A program made the translations under genes and the position numbers. DNA of 64,000 nt from Pseudomonas sp. KUIN-1 (GTDB lineage: Bacteria > Pseudomonadota > Gammaproteobacteria > Pseudomonadales > Pseudomonadaceae), in assembly GCF_009176725.1 (NCBI RefSeq), contig NZ_AP020337.1:5692001-5756000 (forward strand), in the 5' to 3' direction. Position 1 is the stretch's first letter. Each line of letters opens with the position of its first letter. The notes below the pieces were generated by a model. The model was not told the DNA's origin and did no database searches. It worked only from the letters and a program-made list of their open reading frames with translations. Of the stretch, positions 25,286 to 35,294 are shown one piece after another.

Positions 25286-26623
25286 ATGCTGCATTTGTCC
25301 CGCCTCACCTCGCTGGCCCTGGCAATTGCCATCGTTATCGGCGCGCCTCTGGCGCAAGCTGCCGAAAAGACCGCGCCAGCCACGCCTGCAGCAGTCTCGC
25401 CCGCCAAAACCAACGCCGCCGCAAAGCCGCCGCTGCCGCTCGACGAGTTGCGCACCTTTGCCGAGGTCATGGACCGGGTCAAGGCGGCCTACGTGGAGCC
25501 GGTCGACGACAAGACTCTGCTGGAGAACGCCATCAAAGGCATGCTCAGCAACCTTGATCCGCACTCTGCCTACCTCGGCCCGGAAGATTTCCAGGAGCTG
25601 CAGGAAAGCACCAGCGGCGAGTTCGGTGGGCTGGGCATCGAAGTCGGCGTCGAGGACGGTTTCGTCAAGGTGGTTTCGCCCATCGACGACACACCGGCTT
25701 CCAAGGCTGGCATCGAGGCAGGCGACCTGATCGTGAAGATCAACGGTACGCCGACCCAGGGCCAGAACATGCAGGAAGCGGTCGACAAGATGCGCGGCAA
25801 GATCGGCGAAAAGATCACCCTGACGCTGGTCCGCGATGGCGGCACGCCGTTTGACGTGACCCTGGCGCGGGCAACCATTCAGGTCAAGAGCGTCAAGGCG
25901 CAGATGCTGGAAAATGGCTACGGCTATATCCGCATCACCCAGTTCCAGGTCAAGACCGGTGACGAAGTCGGCAAGGCGCTGGCCAAATTCCGCAAGGACA
26001 ACGGCAAGAAGATGAGCGGCCTGATTCTCGACCTGCGCAACAACCCGGGCGGCGTGCTGCAATCGGCCGTGCAGGTGGCGGATCACTTCCTCACCAAAGG
26101 CCTGATCGTCTACACCAAAGGCCGCATTGCCAACTCCGAACTGCGCTTCTCGGCAGACCCGGCAGACGCCAGTGAAGGCGTGCCACTGGTGGTGCTGATC
26201 AACGGCGGCAGCGCCTCGGCATCGGAAATCGTTGCCGGTGCCCTGCAAGACCAGAAACGCGGCATCCTGATGGGCACTGACACCTTCGGCAAAGGCTCGG
26301 TGCAGACCGTCCTGCCGCTGAACAACGATCGCGCCCTGAAGATCACTACCGCGTTGTACTACACGCCGAACGGCCGCTCGATCCAGGCCCAGGGCATCAA
26401 CCCGGACATCGTGGTACGTCGGGCCAAGGTCACCAACGAAGCGGACGGCGAGAACTACAAGGAAGCCGACCTGCTGGGTCACCTGGGCAATGGCAACGGC
26501 GGCGCAGACAAACCGACCGTCAAGAGTGGCGCAGCCGCCAAGGCGCGTCCGCAGGATGACGACTTCCAGCTCAGCCAGGCGCTCAGCCTGCTCAAGGGGC
26601 TGAGTATCACCCGCGGCAACTGA
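25286..26623 (+). CDS. ctpA: Carboxy-terminal processing protease (S41 family)
   Basis: 445 residues with signal peptide to about Ala-Gln-Ala (residue 25). The PDZ domain lies at about 100-185 (GLGIEVGVEDGFVKVVSPIDDTPA). The S41 catalytic dyad is Ser311 in GGSASASE and Lys336 in TFGKGSVQT. In P. aeruginosa CtpA degrades cell-wall hydrolases with a lipoprotein partner, which fits its place after envC. Forms an operon-like run with the next gene (3-nt gap). Confidence 0.93.
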   Translation: MLHLSRLTSLALAIAIVIGAPLAQAAEKTAPATPAAVSPAKTNAAAKPPLPLDELRTFAEVMDRVKAAYVEPVDDKTLLENAIKGMLSNLDPHSAYLGPEDFQELQESTSGEFGGLGIEVGVEDGFVKVVSPIDDTPASKAGIEAGDLIVKINGTPTQGQNMQEAVDKMRGKIGEKITLTLVRDGGTPFDVTLARATIQVKSVKAQMLENGYGYIRITQFQVKTGDEVGKALAKFRKDNGKKMSGLILDLRNNPGGVLQSAVQVADHFLTKGLIVYTKGRIANSELRFSADPADASEGVPLVVLINGGSASASEIVAGALQDQKRGILMGTDTFGKGSVQTVLPLNNDRALKITTALYYTPNGRSIQAQGINPDIVVRRAKVTNEADGENYKEADLLGHLGNGNGGADKPTVKSGAAAKARPQDDDFQLSQALSLLKGLSITRGN

Positions 26624-26626
26624 CGG

Positions 26627-27409
26627 ATGCGCTTTCTAACTTTGTTATTGCTGACCCTCTCGATCACTGGCGCTGCCCATGCAGCGCCAGCCGAGAACAG
26701 CGGCAAACCGTCCAAGGCCTACCTGAGCCTGATCATCGATGACCTGGGCCAGAATCCGCAGCGCGACAGCCGCACACTGGCGCTTCCCGGCCCGGTCACC
26801 CTGGCAATCATGCCCGACACCCCGCATGCCACCGAGTTTGCCCGCCAGGCTCATCGCGCAGGCAAAACGGTCATGCTGCACATGCCCATGGACCCCGCGA
26901 CCGGTCCTTACGCCTGGCACCCCGAGCTGCCACTGCCTGAGCTGGAAAGCCGTCTCAATGCTGCCCTGCTGAAAGTGCCGTACGCAGCCGGCATCAACAA
27001 CCACATGGGCAGCCGGATGACCGCCGAGCCGGTCGCCATGACCTGGCTGATGGCCGAGCTACAGCGTCGTCACCTGTTTTTCGTCGACAGCCGCACCAGC
27101 GCGAAAACCGTGGCGGCCGCCGAAGCGCAGCGCATCGGTCTGGCCAGCGTCTCGCGTGACGTATTCCTGGACGACGAACGCACCGCAGAAGCCATCACCC
27201 GCCAATTGCAGACCGCGATAAAAATCGCCCGCAAATATGGTTCTGCCGTGGTGATCGGACACCCCTACCCTGTCACGCTGGACGTACTGGAACGCGAACT
27301 GCCCAACCTCAAGGCACAAGGCGTCGAATGGATCGACCTGCGCAGCATGATCGGCGAACGCGGCAATCAGGCGAGTGCGGCGCATGGCAAGAACGGGATT
27401 TATCGCTGA
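26627..27409 (+). CDS. Divergent polysaccharide deacetylase family protein (YibQ)
   Basis: 260 residues with signal peptide ending near AAHA. Motifs of the YibQ family: LSLIIDDLGQNPQRDSRTLALPGPVTLAIMP (deacetylase Asp-Asp), MLHMPMDP, INNHMGSRMT and VIGHPYP. Probably periplasmic; the substrate is not established. Immediately downstream of ctpA, as in other pseudomonads. Confidence 0.88.
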   Translation: MRFLTLLLLTLSITGAAHAAPAENSGKPSKAYLSLIIDDLGQNPQRDSRTLALPGPVTLAIMPDTPHATEFARQAHRAGKTVMLHMPMDPATGPYAWHPELPLPELESRLNAALLKVPYAAGINNHMGSRMTAEPVAMTWLMAELQRRHLFFVDSRTSAKTVAAAEAQRIGLASVSRDVFLDDERTAEAITRQLQTAIKIARKYGSAVVIGHPYPVTLDVLERELPNLKAQGVEWIDLRSMIGERGNQASAAHGKNGIYR

Positions 27410-27660
27410 CGCAGCAAACCACTGCACCGCCCTGTCAGTTCTGTCAGTACCTTCCAAGCAAGGACAGGCCCACACTGCGCTTACTCGGTTTGAGCAGGAC
27501 GGCCATGCGACCGCAGAGAGTGTCTGACTGCATTCGCTACTCCAGCTGTTGTACGAGAGATCGCAGGCACGAGCCTGGCGGCATCGCCGCCCAAGCCCGT
27601 ATCTGCTCACTATTTCTCGCTTGAGCATTAAGCGCTCAAGCAGCAACAGGTAATCATTCG

Positions 27661-29484
27661 ATGAACGATTTCACTTCAGCCGTCGCTGGCGCAAGGGCGC
27701 TGCAGGGCTTCATCTGCGGCACCTCCATAGAGGATTCCGAACCGCAGGCAACTCAAGCCGTTTCAATTGTCGCAGTCGACATAACGGCAGTTTCAGATGA
27801 TCGCGTCGAGGTCATCGTCATGGTCTACGGCGCAAACGGGGCGACGGTAGAGGCGCTTAGAGCCGATGGCACCTGGGCCTCCATCGGCTCGGTTGCCATG
27901 GGCATACTCAATCCGGATGTGCCTGCAAATTATCTCGTAGACCCTGACCACATTCGCCTGCGTGTCGCCGGCTTTCCAGACTCTGACACCACGTTTCGAG
28001 TCCGTCCGATACTGACCCGCCTGTCATCGCACAAGAACAACGACGGCAGCCTGTCAGTCAGCGGCTCTACCACTATGCAGTCGGGGCTGGTGGAAGCGTT
28101 TTCCGATTCGGAATGGAAAGGCATCGGTATCGTCAGCGGCGGGGTCTTTTCCAACCCGGCCGTACCGTCTGCTTATCTGCACACCGCCGATACCCTGCGT
28201 GTTCGAATATGCAGCCATGATAAAAATATTTGCTCTTATGCACTGGATTCAACGCTCGAGTTCCCTCACCCGCGCTCCGTGCTTATTCAACCAATGCAGG
28301 ACGCTGCTGCCGAGCAGGCGGCAATGTCCTGGAGAATACGCAAGGCGGACTATCAGCCAACCGGCTACTTTGCGCTCGCAGGACAAGAGTTCGAGGTACG
28401 GGTATGGGGCAACGTCGATAATCTGACCTTGCTGGTCGGTACACAAGGCTTGGCTGACCGCGACGATCCGTCAGAGCAGTCCGAGAACATGCGAGCGCGG
28501 CCTCTGACCCGAGGAATAAACATTATTCGAGACCCCTTGGGAGGTGCCATTCACATCCGTAACCTGATCGGCTCCAGGCCGGGCGTAGCAAGGGTTATCT
28601 TCGGAAGTGGCGCCATTCCGATGCCCTACTATGTCAATGGGATTACAGCGACCCAGTGGCGAAAAATGCTTCTACTCACCAAGGCGCCTGAGGTCGAGCT
28701 GGTGGGTACGCACATAGTAGTGGCAGCATTTCGAAGCACGGCGCTCAAGTTTTCTGATGTCGAACCCAGTGCCATAGTGCATTCTCACGAAGAAGTCATG
28801 CGGCTGGAGGCAGAAGTCAGCGGGTTTGACGGTTCTGCACCCATTCACACAAGGTCTCGCTTGTTGATCTATGCGGTGGAAGGCTCCGCCAGCAAAATTC
28901 CCCATGCGACCACAGGTTGCATTGCCTTGCCCTACAGAGAAGCGATCGGTGAGTTCAATGAGGCTCTACTCGGAGGGCTGGCCGCTGAGCGATGGGTCAC
29001 GCTGCACGAGTACGGACACCATTATCAAACCTCTTACAACTCATACGGCCTGTTTGGCGAAATCACCGTCAATCTTTATGCCCTTGCTGTAGGACGACAC
29101 TACATCAACGAATACACCTATGTACTTCCAGATCGGTGGAATGGCACCGTGAATTGGCTGGCGTTACCACGCACTGAAAAAATCTACGGGGCGCCTGAAT
29201 CCGACCCTTTGGCAATGTTTGAACAGCTTCGCAAGGGATTAGGCGAGGACTTCCTGCCAGACTGGCATCGTTACATCAGAGAACATCCAGGCGAGGCCCT
29301 GGGTCTTAAATACTTCGTACTGACTGCGTCTATCGCCGCCAAACGTAACCTGACCGAGTTTTTTGCCGATTGGGGCTTACTCAAACTCACGGATACCGAC
29401 GTATGGATTGCCGTGAACGCCCTTGGATTTCCTTACCCGTCACAGCGGCTGGCTGCCATCAGGCCTTACTTGAATCAGGTTTGA
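27661..29484 (+). CDS. M60-family (enhancin-like) metallopeptidase
   Basis: 607 residues. The zinc motif HEYGHH (His449, Glu450, His453) follows AERWVTL and precedes GLFGEITVNLYAL, giving the HExxH(x)nE arrangement of M60 peptidases. The N-terminal 250 residues form repeated beta-rich segments that may be accessory domains (AVEALRADGTWASIG / SDSEWKGIGIVSGG). No classical signal peptide is evident, so export would need another route. M60 enzymes cleave mucin-like glycoproteins; a host-surface or glycoprotein target is inferred. It sits in an accessory block between yibQ and hisF. Confidence 0.82.
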   Translation: MNDFTSAVAGARALQGFICGTSIEDSEPQATQAVSIVAVDITAVSDDRVEVIVMVYGANGATVEALRADGTWASIGSVAMGILNPDVPANYLVDPDHIRLRVAGFPDSDTTFRVRPILTRLSSHKNNDGSLSVSGSTTMQSGLVEAFSDSEWKGIGIVSGGVFSNPAVPSAYLHTADTLRVRICSHDKNICSYALDSTLEFPHPRSVLIQPMQDAAAEQAAMSWRIRKADYQPTGYFALAGQEFEVRVWGNVDNLTLLVGTQGLADRDDPSEQSENMRARPLTRGINIIRDPLGGAIHIRNLIGSRPGVARVIFGSGAIPMPYYVNGITATQWRKMLLLTKAPEVELVGTHIVVAAFRSTALKFSDVEPSAIVHSHEEVMRLEAEVSGFDGSAPIHTRSRLLIYAVEGSASKIPHATTGCIALPYREAIGEFNEALLGGLAAERWVTLHEYGHHYQTSYNSYGLFGEITVNLYALAVGRHYINEYTYVLPDRWNGTVNWLALPRTEKIYGAPESDPLAMFEQLRKGLGEDFLPDWHRYIREHPGEALGLKYFVLTASIAAKRNLTEFFADWGLLKLTDTDVWIAVNALGFPYPSQRLAAIRPYLNQV

Positions 29485-29681
29485 CTGTCATGGATCAGCT
29501 CGGCTTGGCAGAGGTAAGTACATGAATACGCCCGGATTGCGTCGGCAGGTTCAAGACCAGACGTAAGCCAAATCTGCTTTCCGTGTCCACCACCGTCTCA
29601 GCCTTGATAAACGTGTCAATTCCGGCTTAAAGGAAGGTGTTCCCATGATGGGGGCCCAGACACATTTATCAGGGATTGATG

Positions 29682-31184
29682 ATGAAACCGACCATGATGA
29701 CGGGGGCGTGCTGCATTGCCGCACTGCTGCCTTTTTCCATCCACGCCACACCTGCAGACCTGGGCGAAGGGCTGATGGCTCTCGCACCTTCGATAGCCCT
29801 GCTCAACGCCGACGGCTCACGCGACCACTGGAACGGCATCGGCCGTATCAACAGCAGGTCAGGGTCAAACTGCACGGCGACGCTGATCGATAGCCGAAGC
29901 GTCGACAGCCCGTCTGACGCGCCCGCCTACGTACTCACCAGCGGCCACTGTATCAATCGCCAGAATGGCGTGATCATCACCGATGGCGAAATCGAAGGCA
30001 GCGTGCAGTTCAATTTCTTCACCGACAGCACCGCCCGCAGCTATCCATTGAAGCGGGTCAACTGGAGCAGCATGCAGGGTGTGGACCTGGCGATTGTCGA
30101 GCTGCAGCCCACGCTTGAAACACTCGTCAACGACGGCATTCAACCCATCAGGCTCGCCGCGGAAATGCCCGAACAGGGTCGCGCTATCTTGTGGGTGGGG
30201 GCACCGCTCGACAAGGAGACCGGGCATCTGCGCATGGCGGCCTGTGTTCACCAGACGTCGGCGGTGATCATGGAGCCGCCTTGGGTCTGGCGTCACACCG
30301 TCCGTAATCAGTGCCGGGATGTCGGTACGGGCGCGTCCGGCAGCCCGCTGCTGACCCGCGACAGCGGCGAGCTCTATGCGGTGATGAACCTCACCAATCA
30401 GGCCTCGTCGGATAACCCGAGCGAAGACCTCAGTGAAGAAATACCCGGCTTTCCGCCAATGATCGCCGACAGCAACTATGGCAACCCGGTCACGCTGCTG
30501 AAGAAGTGCTTTGTCAGCGGCACGCTGAGTACGGACCCGGCGACCTGCGATCTGTTTCCAGTCTTCTCTGTCGATTTCGAAACACTGGGCCGGCAGCCCG
30601 CGCAGCATGCCAGAGTACAACTGGATGCTGAAGGCAGGAATGTCTATCCATCCTGGGACTTGCGCTTCATGGTCGACACGCCGTTGTATCGCTACAAGAA
30701 GGTCGATTCGGCCATGCAGTGCGAAGACCCGGTGGGTTACAGCCATACCATCAGCTCGCAGAACGCGACCATCGACGACCCTGTGGACAAACAGATCGGC
30801 ATCAACTGGCTGTGCATGGTAGGTGTGTCTTCGGCCGAACAACGCTCCAGCATCGGTCTGATGCGCAACGCACTGACGCTTGGCATAGAGCTGCAACCGG
30901 CAGGCCCCACGCCGGCACCGCAAGTGGAGATCGGCACAAATCGATCTGGCGCGACATCGGTCGTCTGGTCGCACGAGCACCGGCTGATCGACTACTACAC
31001 GGTCAAAATGGGCAAGCCGGAAATCACCGACTGCTCTGCCCCTGAAGGTTTCAAGCCGCAATTTCGCGATCTGACATTACGCGCGAAGTCGTTGCCGTTG
31101 AAGATCTGCACCTACGCCCACGATATCAACGGTCAGCCATCCGCCTTGCGCGAAGACATCATCCCGTCGCCCGCAGCAGGCTGA
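29682..31184 (+). CDS. Secreted trypsin-like serine protease with C-terminal Cys-repeat domain
   Basis: 500 residues from ATG 29682, best spaced from AGGG at 29671; ATG 29679 is also possible. Signal peptide to about IHA. The S1-fold triad is His in LTSGHC, Asp in GVDLAIVEL and Ser in GTGASGSPLL. After residue about 285 a second region contains two related modules with the pattern CxxPxGY ... LC (DSAMQCEDPVGY...NWLCMVGV and ITDCSAPEGF...LKICTYAH). Paralog of 32161-33696. Likely secreted; substrate unknown. Confidence 0.85.
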   Translation: MKPTMMTGACCIAALLPFSIHATPADLGEGLMALAPSIALLNADGSRDHWNGIGRINSRSGSNCTATLIDSRSVDSPSDAPAYVLTSGHCINRQNGVIITDGEIEGSVQFNFFTDSTARSYPLKRVNWSSMQGVDLAIVELQPTLETLVNDGIQPIRLAAEMPEQGRAILWVGAPLDKETGHLRMAACVHQTSAVIMEPPWVWRHTVRNQCRDVGTGASGSPLLTRDSGELYAVMNLTNQASSDNPSEDLSEEIPGFPPMIADSNYGNPVTLLKKCFVSGTLSTDPATCDLFPVFSVDFETLGRQPAQHARVQLDAEGRNVYPSWDLRFMVDTPLYRYKKVDSAMQCEDPVGYSHTISSQNATIDDPVDKQIGINWLCMVGVSSAEQRSSIGLMRNALTLGIELQPAGPTPAPQVEIGTNRSGATSVVWSHEHRLIDYYTVKMGKPEITDCSAPEGFKPQFRDLTLRAKSLPLKICTYAHDINGQPSALREDIIPSPAAG

Positions 31185-31188
31185 GCGG

Positions 31189-31944
31189 TTACTGATAGCG
31201 CGCCTTGGCGGCATCGACCCAGCCTTCGGCGCGCATCTGATCGAGGGCCTTTTGCAGGCGCCTGACAACCTCGTCAGGGGTGCTCTTGTTGACCGCCAGG
31301 TAGAGTTCGGCGCTGTTGAAACGCAGCGCCGTCTTGAAGCCCGTGACGCCTTCCAGCTTCGCCAGATAGCGGCCCACTGGATCGCCTACTGCCCACAGAT
31401 CGATCTGGCCGTTGGCGAGCTTTTTCACGTTGTCGCGGTCACGCAACATCAGAATCGGATTCAAGCCCATGGTTTTAAGACGCTCGCCAATCGCATCGCC
31501 CTTGTAGGCACCGATGCGGTAATCCCTGGCCTGCTCCAGCGACGTCAAGGTGATCGGGCTGTCACCGCGCGCCAGCATGACCCAGTCGTAGGAACCTACC
31601 GGGCCGACCCATTTGAAGAGGCTTTCACGTTCGGGCAGGCGGGTCGTGGAAAACACGCCGTAACCGGGCTTTTCCAGGGCCAGTTTGTAGACCCGGTCCC
31701 ACGGAAAGCGCAGCGTCATGCTGTAGCCGATATTGGCGCGCTTGAACATCTCGCGCACCACCTCGGCGGCGATACCGTCGATGTTGTTTTCCTGAGCGAA
31801 ATTCTTGCCGTCGACCGCCATGTTGAACGGCGGGAAGTTCTCGGTCAGCAACACCATGGAATAAGGCGTCGACTCGCTGGCCCGGACACCTTCACTCGAC
31901 AAGACACCGATCCCGATCAGTGCAAGCAGTAGGCGTTTGAACAT
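31189..31944 (-). CDS. Periplasmic solute-binding protein (amino-acid type)
   Basis: 251 residues from ATG 31944, where the signal peptide MFKRLLLALIGIGVLSSEGVRA starts. A type 2 periplasmic-binding fold follows: YSMVLLTENFPPFNMAVDG, IAAEVVREMFKRANIGYSMTLRFPWDRVYKLAL, SLEQARDYRIGAYKGDAIGERL. No permease or ATPase is adjacent. P. aeruginosa has similar binding-protein genes upstream of hisF, so this may be ancestral, with the proteases inserted around it. Ligand unknown. Confidence 0.83.
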   Translation of the reverse strand: MFKRLLLALIGIGVLSSEGVRASESTPYSMVLLTENFPPFNMAVDGKNFAQENNIDGIAAEVVREMFKRANIGYSMTLRFPWDRVYKLALEKPGYGVFSTTRLPERESLFKWVGPVGSYDWVMLARGDSPITLTSLEQARDYRIGAYKGDAIGERLKTMGLNPILMLRDRDNVKKLANGQIDLWAVGDPVGRYLAKLEGVTGFKTALRFNSAELYLAVNKSTPDEVVRRLQKALDQMRAEGWVDAAKARYQ

Positions 31945-32160
31945 GTTCCGGCACTCGATCGTGAACGACGCATGCAGAGTGCCGTGAACCCGGCGCACTG
32001 TCTAGCCCGGTACTTCGCGATGTCGCTTATGGACAACTTCGGTATGAGCGCTATCCGCACCGTCGTGAAGCCCCTCAGGCTCAATAACTATTTACCTCAC
32101 GCGGCACAGCAGAATTTCATTGAATGACAGGCACCTGACACCACTTATCAAGGAATGATG

Positions 32161-33696
32161 ATGGATATTCAAAGACGGGTTTTTCTGGCTGTACTTGCGG
32201 TCTCGATGACGAACGTCGCGTCTGCACAACACATCGACTACGGCCAGGGAATGGCATCCTTCACACCCTCTTTGCTGCTGGAGAACGAGGATGGCAGGTT
32301 TGATCACTGGAATGGCATAGGCCGTATGGAAAGTCGGGGAAACCGCATGTGCACTGCAGTGCTCATCGATTCTCGTGGCAACCCTCAGGTCGACAGCCCT
32401 GATGTACCCGCCTACGTATTGAGCAGTGGCCATTGCACTTACACCCAGCCAGGCCAGTTGGGTGTTGATCTGGAAATAGAGGGGCATGTCGAATTCAATT
32501 ATTTCAAGGGCATGTCCAGAAATCGCAAGAGCTATGCGCTGAAGAGAATCAAATGGAGCAGCCTGCGCGGTACAGACCTCGCTCTGCTGGAACTGGACAC
32601 AACGTTGTCCCGCTTGTTCAAGGACGGCATTAAACCGCTGGCACTGGCGCAACAGGCGCCTACCGTCGGCATGGACGTGCTGTCTGTCAGCGCCCCTCTG
32701 ACAGCCACCGGCTATACGCTGCGTTTGTCCGCCTGCAAACTGGAATCGGTGGTAAACATCGTCGAACACCCTTACGCCTGGAATGCCAACCTGAGCAATC
32801 GATGCGAAGACGTGTTACCGGGAAGCTCGGGCAGCCCCCTCGTAGACCGCTATACAAACAGGATCATCGGCATCATGGGCACCACCACCCGAGGTGCTGC
32901 GGAGCAAAGCCGTTGCTTCACCGACTCGCCGTGCGAGGTCAATGACGGACAGGCTTCGTGGCGTGTCGATACCAACTATGCAAGCCCGATAGACTCGCTG
33001 TCTGCCTGCTTTGCCGACGGGGTTTTCGACATTAACCGCCCCGCGTGCACGCTACAATCCGCGGCGCAACTGACGCTGGCAAATCCGGACTATCGCAAGC
33101 ACTACATCAGGCTCGAACGCGATAAGAACGGGGACGTGATTGCCCCGCGCTGGAACATGGCGTTCACCGTCAATACCTCGATGTTCAAGTTCAAGGCCAC
33201 GCGTAATCCCGCTGAGTGTCGCGAACCGGACGGTTATAAAAGCTCCAGGGATGCCCGTACCGCGCATATCAATGCTGTTATCGGCACAGAGCCCGGCATT
33301 TATTCGCTGTGCATTGCGGGCCACAATGGTAATCAGGGGGCAGCACCGGGTGTCAGGGAAAATGCGTTCATCCATACCGTCGAACTGGTCGAGGCAGATC
33401 AAACGCCTGCTCCCCATGTAAACATCGAACGGCTGGATAACGGCAAGCACCAGATAAACTTCATTTCTGGCTTGCCGACACACGCCAATCACGCCTACAA
33501 ATTCGGCGCCCCCGAACTCACGGATTGCGCCGATTTATCAGGCTACAAAACGGTTTATTACAACTTCAGCATCAGCCCGAAACTGCTTCCGATCAAGCTC
33601 TGCACGATGGCCAGGGACGAAGCGGGTCATCCGTCCGCACCGCGCACGGACCTGCTACAGGAACAGGCGTCAGAAGAACAGGCTTCGGAAGGCTGA
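32161..33696 (+). CDS. Secreted trypsin-like serine protease, paralog of 29682-31184
   Basis: 511 residues; of three consecutive ATGs, 32161 is best spaced from AAGGA at 32150-32154. Signal peptide ends near ASA. The catalytic triad is His in LSSGHC, Asp in GTDLALLELD and Ser in PGSSGSPLV. The C-terminal region again has two modules, NPAECREPDGY...YSLCIAGH and APELTDCADLSGY...IKLCTMAR. It also has the shared NGIGRM-SRG start of the protease domain. Divergent from the solute-binding protein gene. Confidence 0.85.
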   Translation: MDIQRRVFLAVLAVSMTNVASAQHIDYGQGMASFTPSLLLENEDGRFDHWNGIGRMESRGNRMCTAVLIDSRGNPQVDSPDVPAYVLSSGHCTYTQPGQLGVDLEIEGHVEFNYFKGMSRNRKSYALKRIKWSSLRGTDLALLELDTTLSRLFKDGIKPLALAQQAPTVGMDVLSVSAPLTATGYTLRLSACKLESVVNIVEHPYAWNANLSNRCEDVLPGSSGSPLVDRYTNRIIGIMGTTTRGAAEQSRCFTDSPCEVNDGQASWRVDTNYASPIDSLSACFADGVFDINRPACTLQSAAQLTLANPDYRKHYIRLERDKNGDVIAPRWNMAFTVNTSMFKFKATRNPAECREPDGYKSSRDARTAHINAVIGTEPGIYSLCIAGHNGNQGAAPGVRENAFIHTVELVEADQTPAPHVNIERLDNGKHQINFISGLPTHANHAYKFGAPELTDCADLSGYKTVYYNFSISPKLLPIKLCTMARDEAGHPSAPRTDLLQEQASEEQASEG

Positions 33697-33752
33697 AATA
33701 AACGAGCGCACCAACGATGAAAAAGGTGCGCTCGTCTGACCGCTATGGCGAC

Positions 33753-34523
33753 TCAGCGCACGACAATCCCGCGGCTGGCCATGTAGGCCTTGGCCTCGGG
33801 AACCGTGTATTCGCCAAAATGGAAAATACTCGCCGCCAGCACAGCGCTGGCGTGACCCTCGATGACACCGGCAGCCAGATGCTCGAGGTTGCCGACGCCA
33901 CCCGAAGCAATCACCGGAATACCCAGTGCATCACTGATGGCGCGCGTGACGCCCAGATCGAAGCCGTTCTTCATGCCGTCCTGGTCCATGCTGGTCAGCA
34001 GGATCTCGCCAGCGCCCAGGTCTTCCATCTTTTTCGCCCAGAGCACCGCGTCCAGCCCGGTGGGTTTGCGCCCGCCGTGGGTGAAGATTTCCCAGCGCGG
34101 GGTTTCGCCCGGACCGGAGACCTTCTTGGCGTCGATAGCGACCACGATGCACTGCGACCCGAAACGCGCGGCGGCTTCACCGACGAACTCGGGGTTGAAC
34201 ACCGCGGCCGTGTTGATCGAGACCTTGTCGGCACCGGCATTGAGCAGGTTGCGGATGTCCTGCACGGTACGCACGCCGCCGCCGACGGTCAGCGGGATGA
34301 ACACCTGACTGGCCATGCGCTCGACGGTATGCAGCGTGGTGTCACGGCCATCGACGCTGGCGGTGATGTCGAGGAAGGTGATTTCGTCGGCACCCTGCTC
34401 ATCGTAACGACGAGCGATTTCCACCGGATCGCCTGCGTCGCGGATGTTCTCGAACTTGACGCCCTTGACCACTCGACCGTTGTCGACGTCCAGGCAAGGG
34501 ATGATGCGTTTGGCTAGGGCCAC
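33753..34523 (-). CDS. hisF: Imidazole glycerol phosphate synthase, cyclase subunit
   Basis: 256 residues, starting at a GTG (34523) that gives the family start MALAKRIIPCLDVDNGRVVKG; this length equals typical HisF. TIM barrel with catalytic Asp in CLDVD and in LLTSMDQDG, and phosphate loops VIASGGVGN and LTVGGGVRT. It joins ammonia from HisH to PRFAR in histidine synthesis. A GGAG lies upstream of the GTG. Last gene of the his cluster, 19 nt after hisA. Confidence 0.95.
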   Translation of the reverse strand: MALAKRIIPCLDVDNGRVVKGVKFENIRDAGDPVEIARRYDEQGADEITFLDITASVDGRDTTLHTVERMASQVFIPLTVGGGVRTVQDIRNLLNAGADKVSINTAAVFNPEFVGEAAARFGSQCIVVAIDAKKVSGPGETPRWEIFTHGGRKPTGLDAVLWAKKMEDLGAGEILLTSMDQDGMKNGFDLGVTRAISDALGIPVIASGGVGNLEHLAAGVIEGHASAVLAASIFHFGEYTVPEAKAYMASRGIVVR

Positions 34524-34542
34524 AGGGTCAATCTCCAGCTGT

Positions 34543-35280
34543 TCAGCGTTGTTCGCGGTCGCAGAGCGCCTGAGCTTCGGCCACATCCAGCGTGCCTTCG
34601 TAAATCGCACGGCCGGTGATTGCGCCGATGATGCCCGGAGCCTTCGCATTCAGCAGCGCCTGAATGTCGCCCAGGTTATGGATGCCACCCGAAGCGATCA
34701 CCGGGATCCGCGTGGCAGCCGCCAATGCCGCGGTGAACGGAATGTTGCAGCCCTGCATCATGCCGTCTTTGGCGATGTCGGTGTAGACAATGGCCGACAC
34801 GCCATCGGCTTCGAAACGCTTGGCCAGATCGATGACCTGCACCGAGCTGACTTCAGCCCAGCCGTCGGTGGCGACGAAACCGTCCTTGGCATCCAGACCG
34901 ACAATCACCTTGCCGGGGAACGCACGGCAGGCTTCGGCCACGAACTCGGGCTCTTTGACGGCCTTGGTGCCGATGATGACGTAGCTCACACCCGCCTTGA
35001 CGTAATGCTCGATGGTTTCCAGCGAACGGATGCCGCCGCCGATCTGGATCGGCAGGTTCGGGTAGCGTCGGGCGATGGCCGTGACCACATCACCGTTGAC
35101 CGGCTGACCTTCGAACGCACCGTTCAGATCGACCAGATGCAGACGGCGGCAACCACCTTCGACCCATTTGGCGGCCATGGCCACCGGGTCATCGGAGAAC
35201 ACCGTGGAATCTTCCATCCGGCCCTGACGCAGACGCACGCAAGCGCCGTCCTTGAGATCAATAGCGGGGATAATCAGCAT
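34543..35280 (-). CDS. hisA: ProFAR isomerase
   Basis: 245 residues from ATG 35280 with AAGGAA ribosome-binding site. TIM barrel start [20 protein letters not shown], catalytic Asp in IDLKDG and the second Asp in YTDIAKDGM. Isomerises ProFAR to PRFAR in histidine synthesis. Separated from the upstream DUF2164 gene by a repeat-bearing spacer. Confidence 0.95.
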
Positions 35281-35294
35281 GCTTATTCCTTGGT

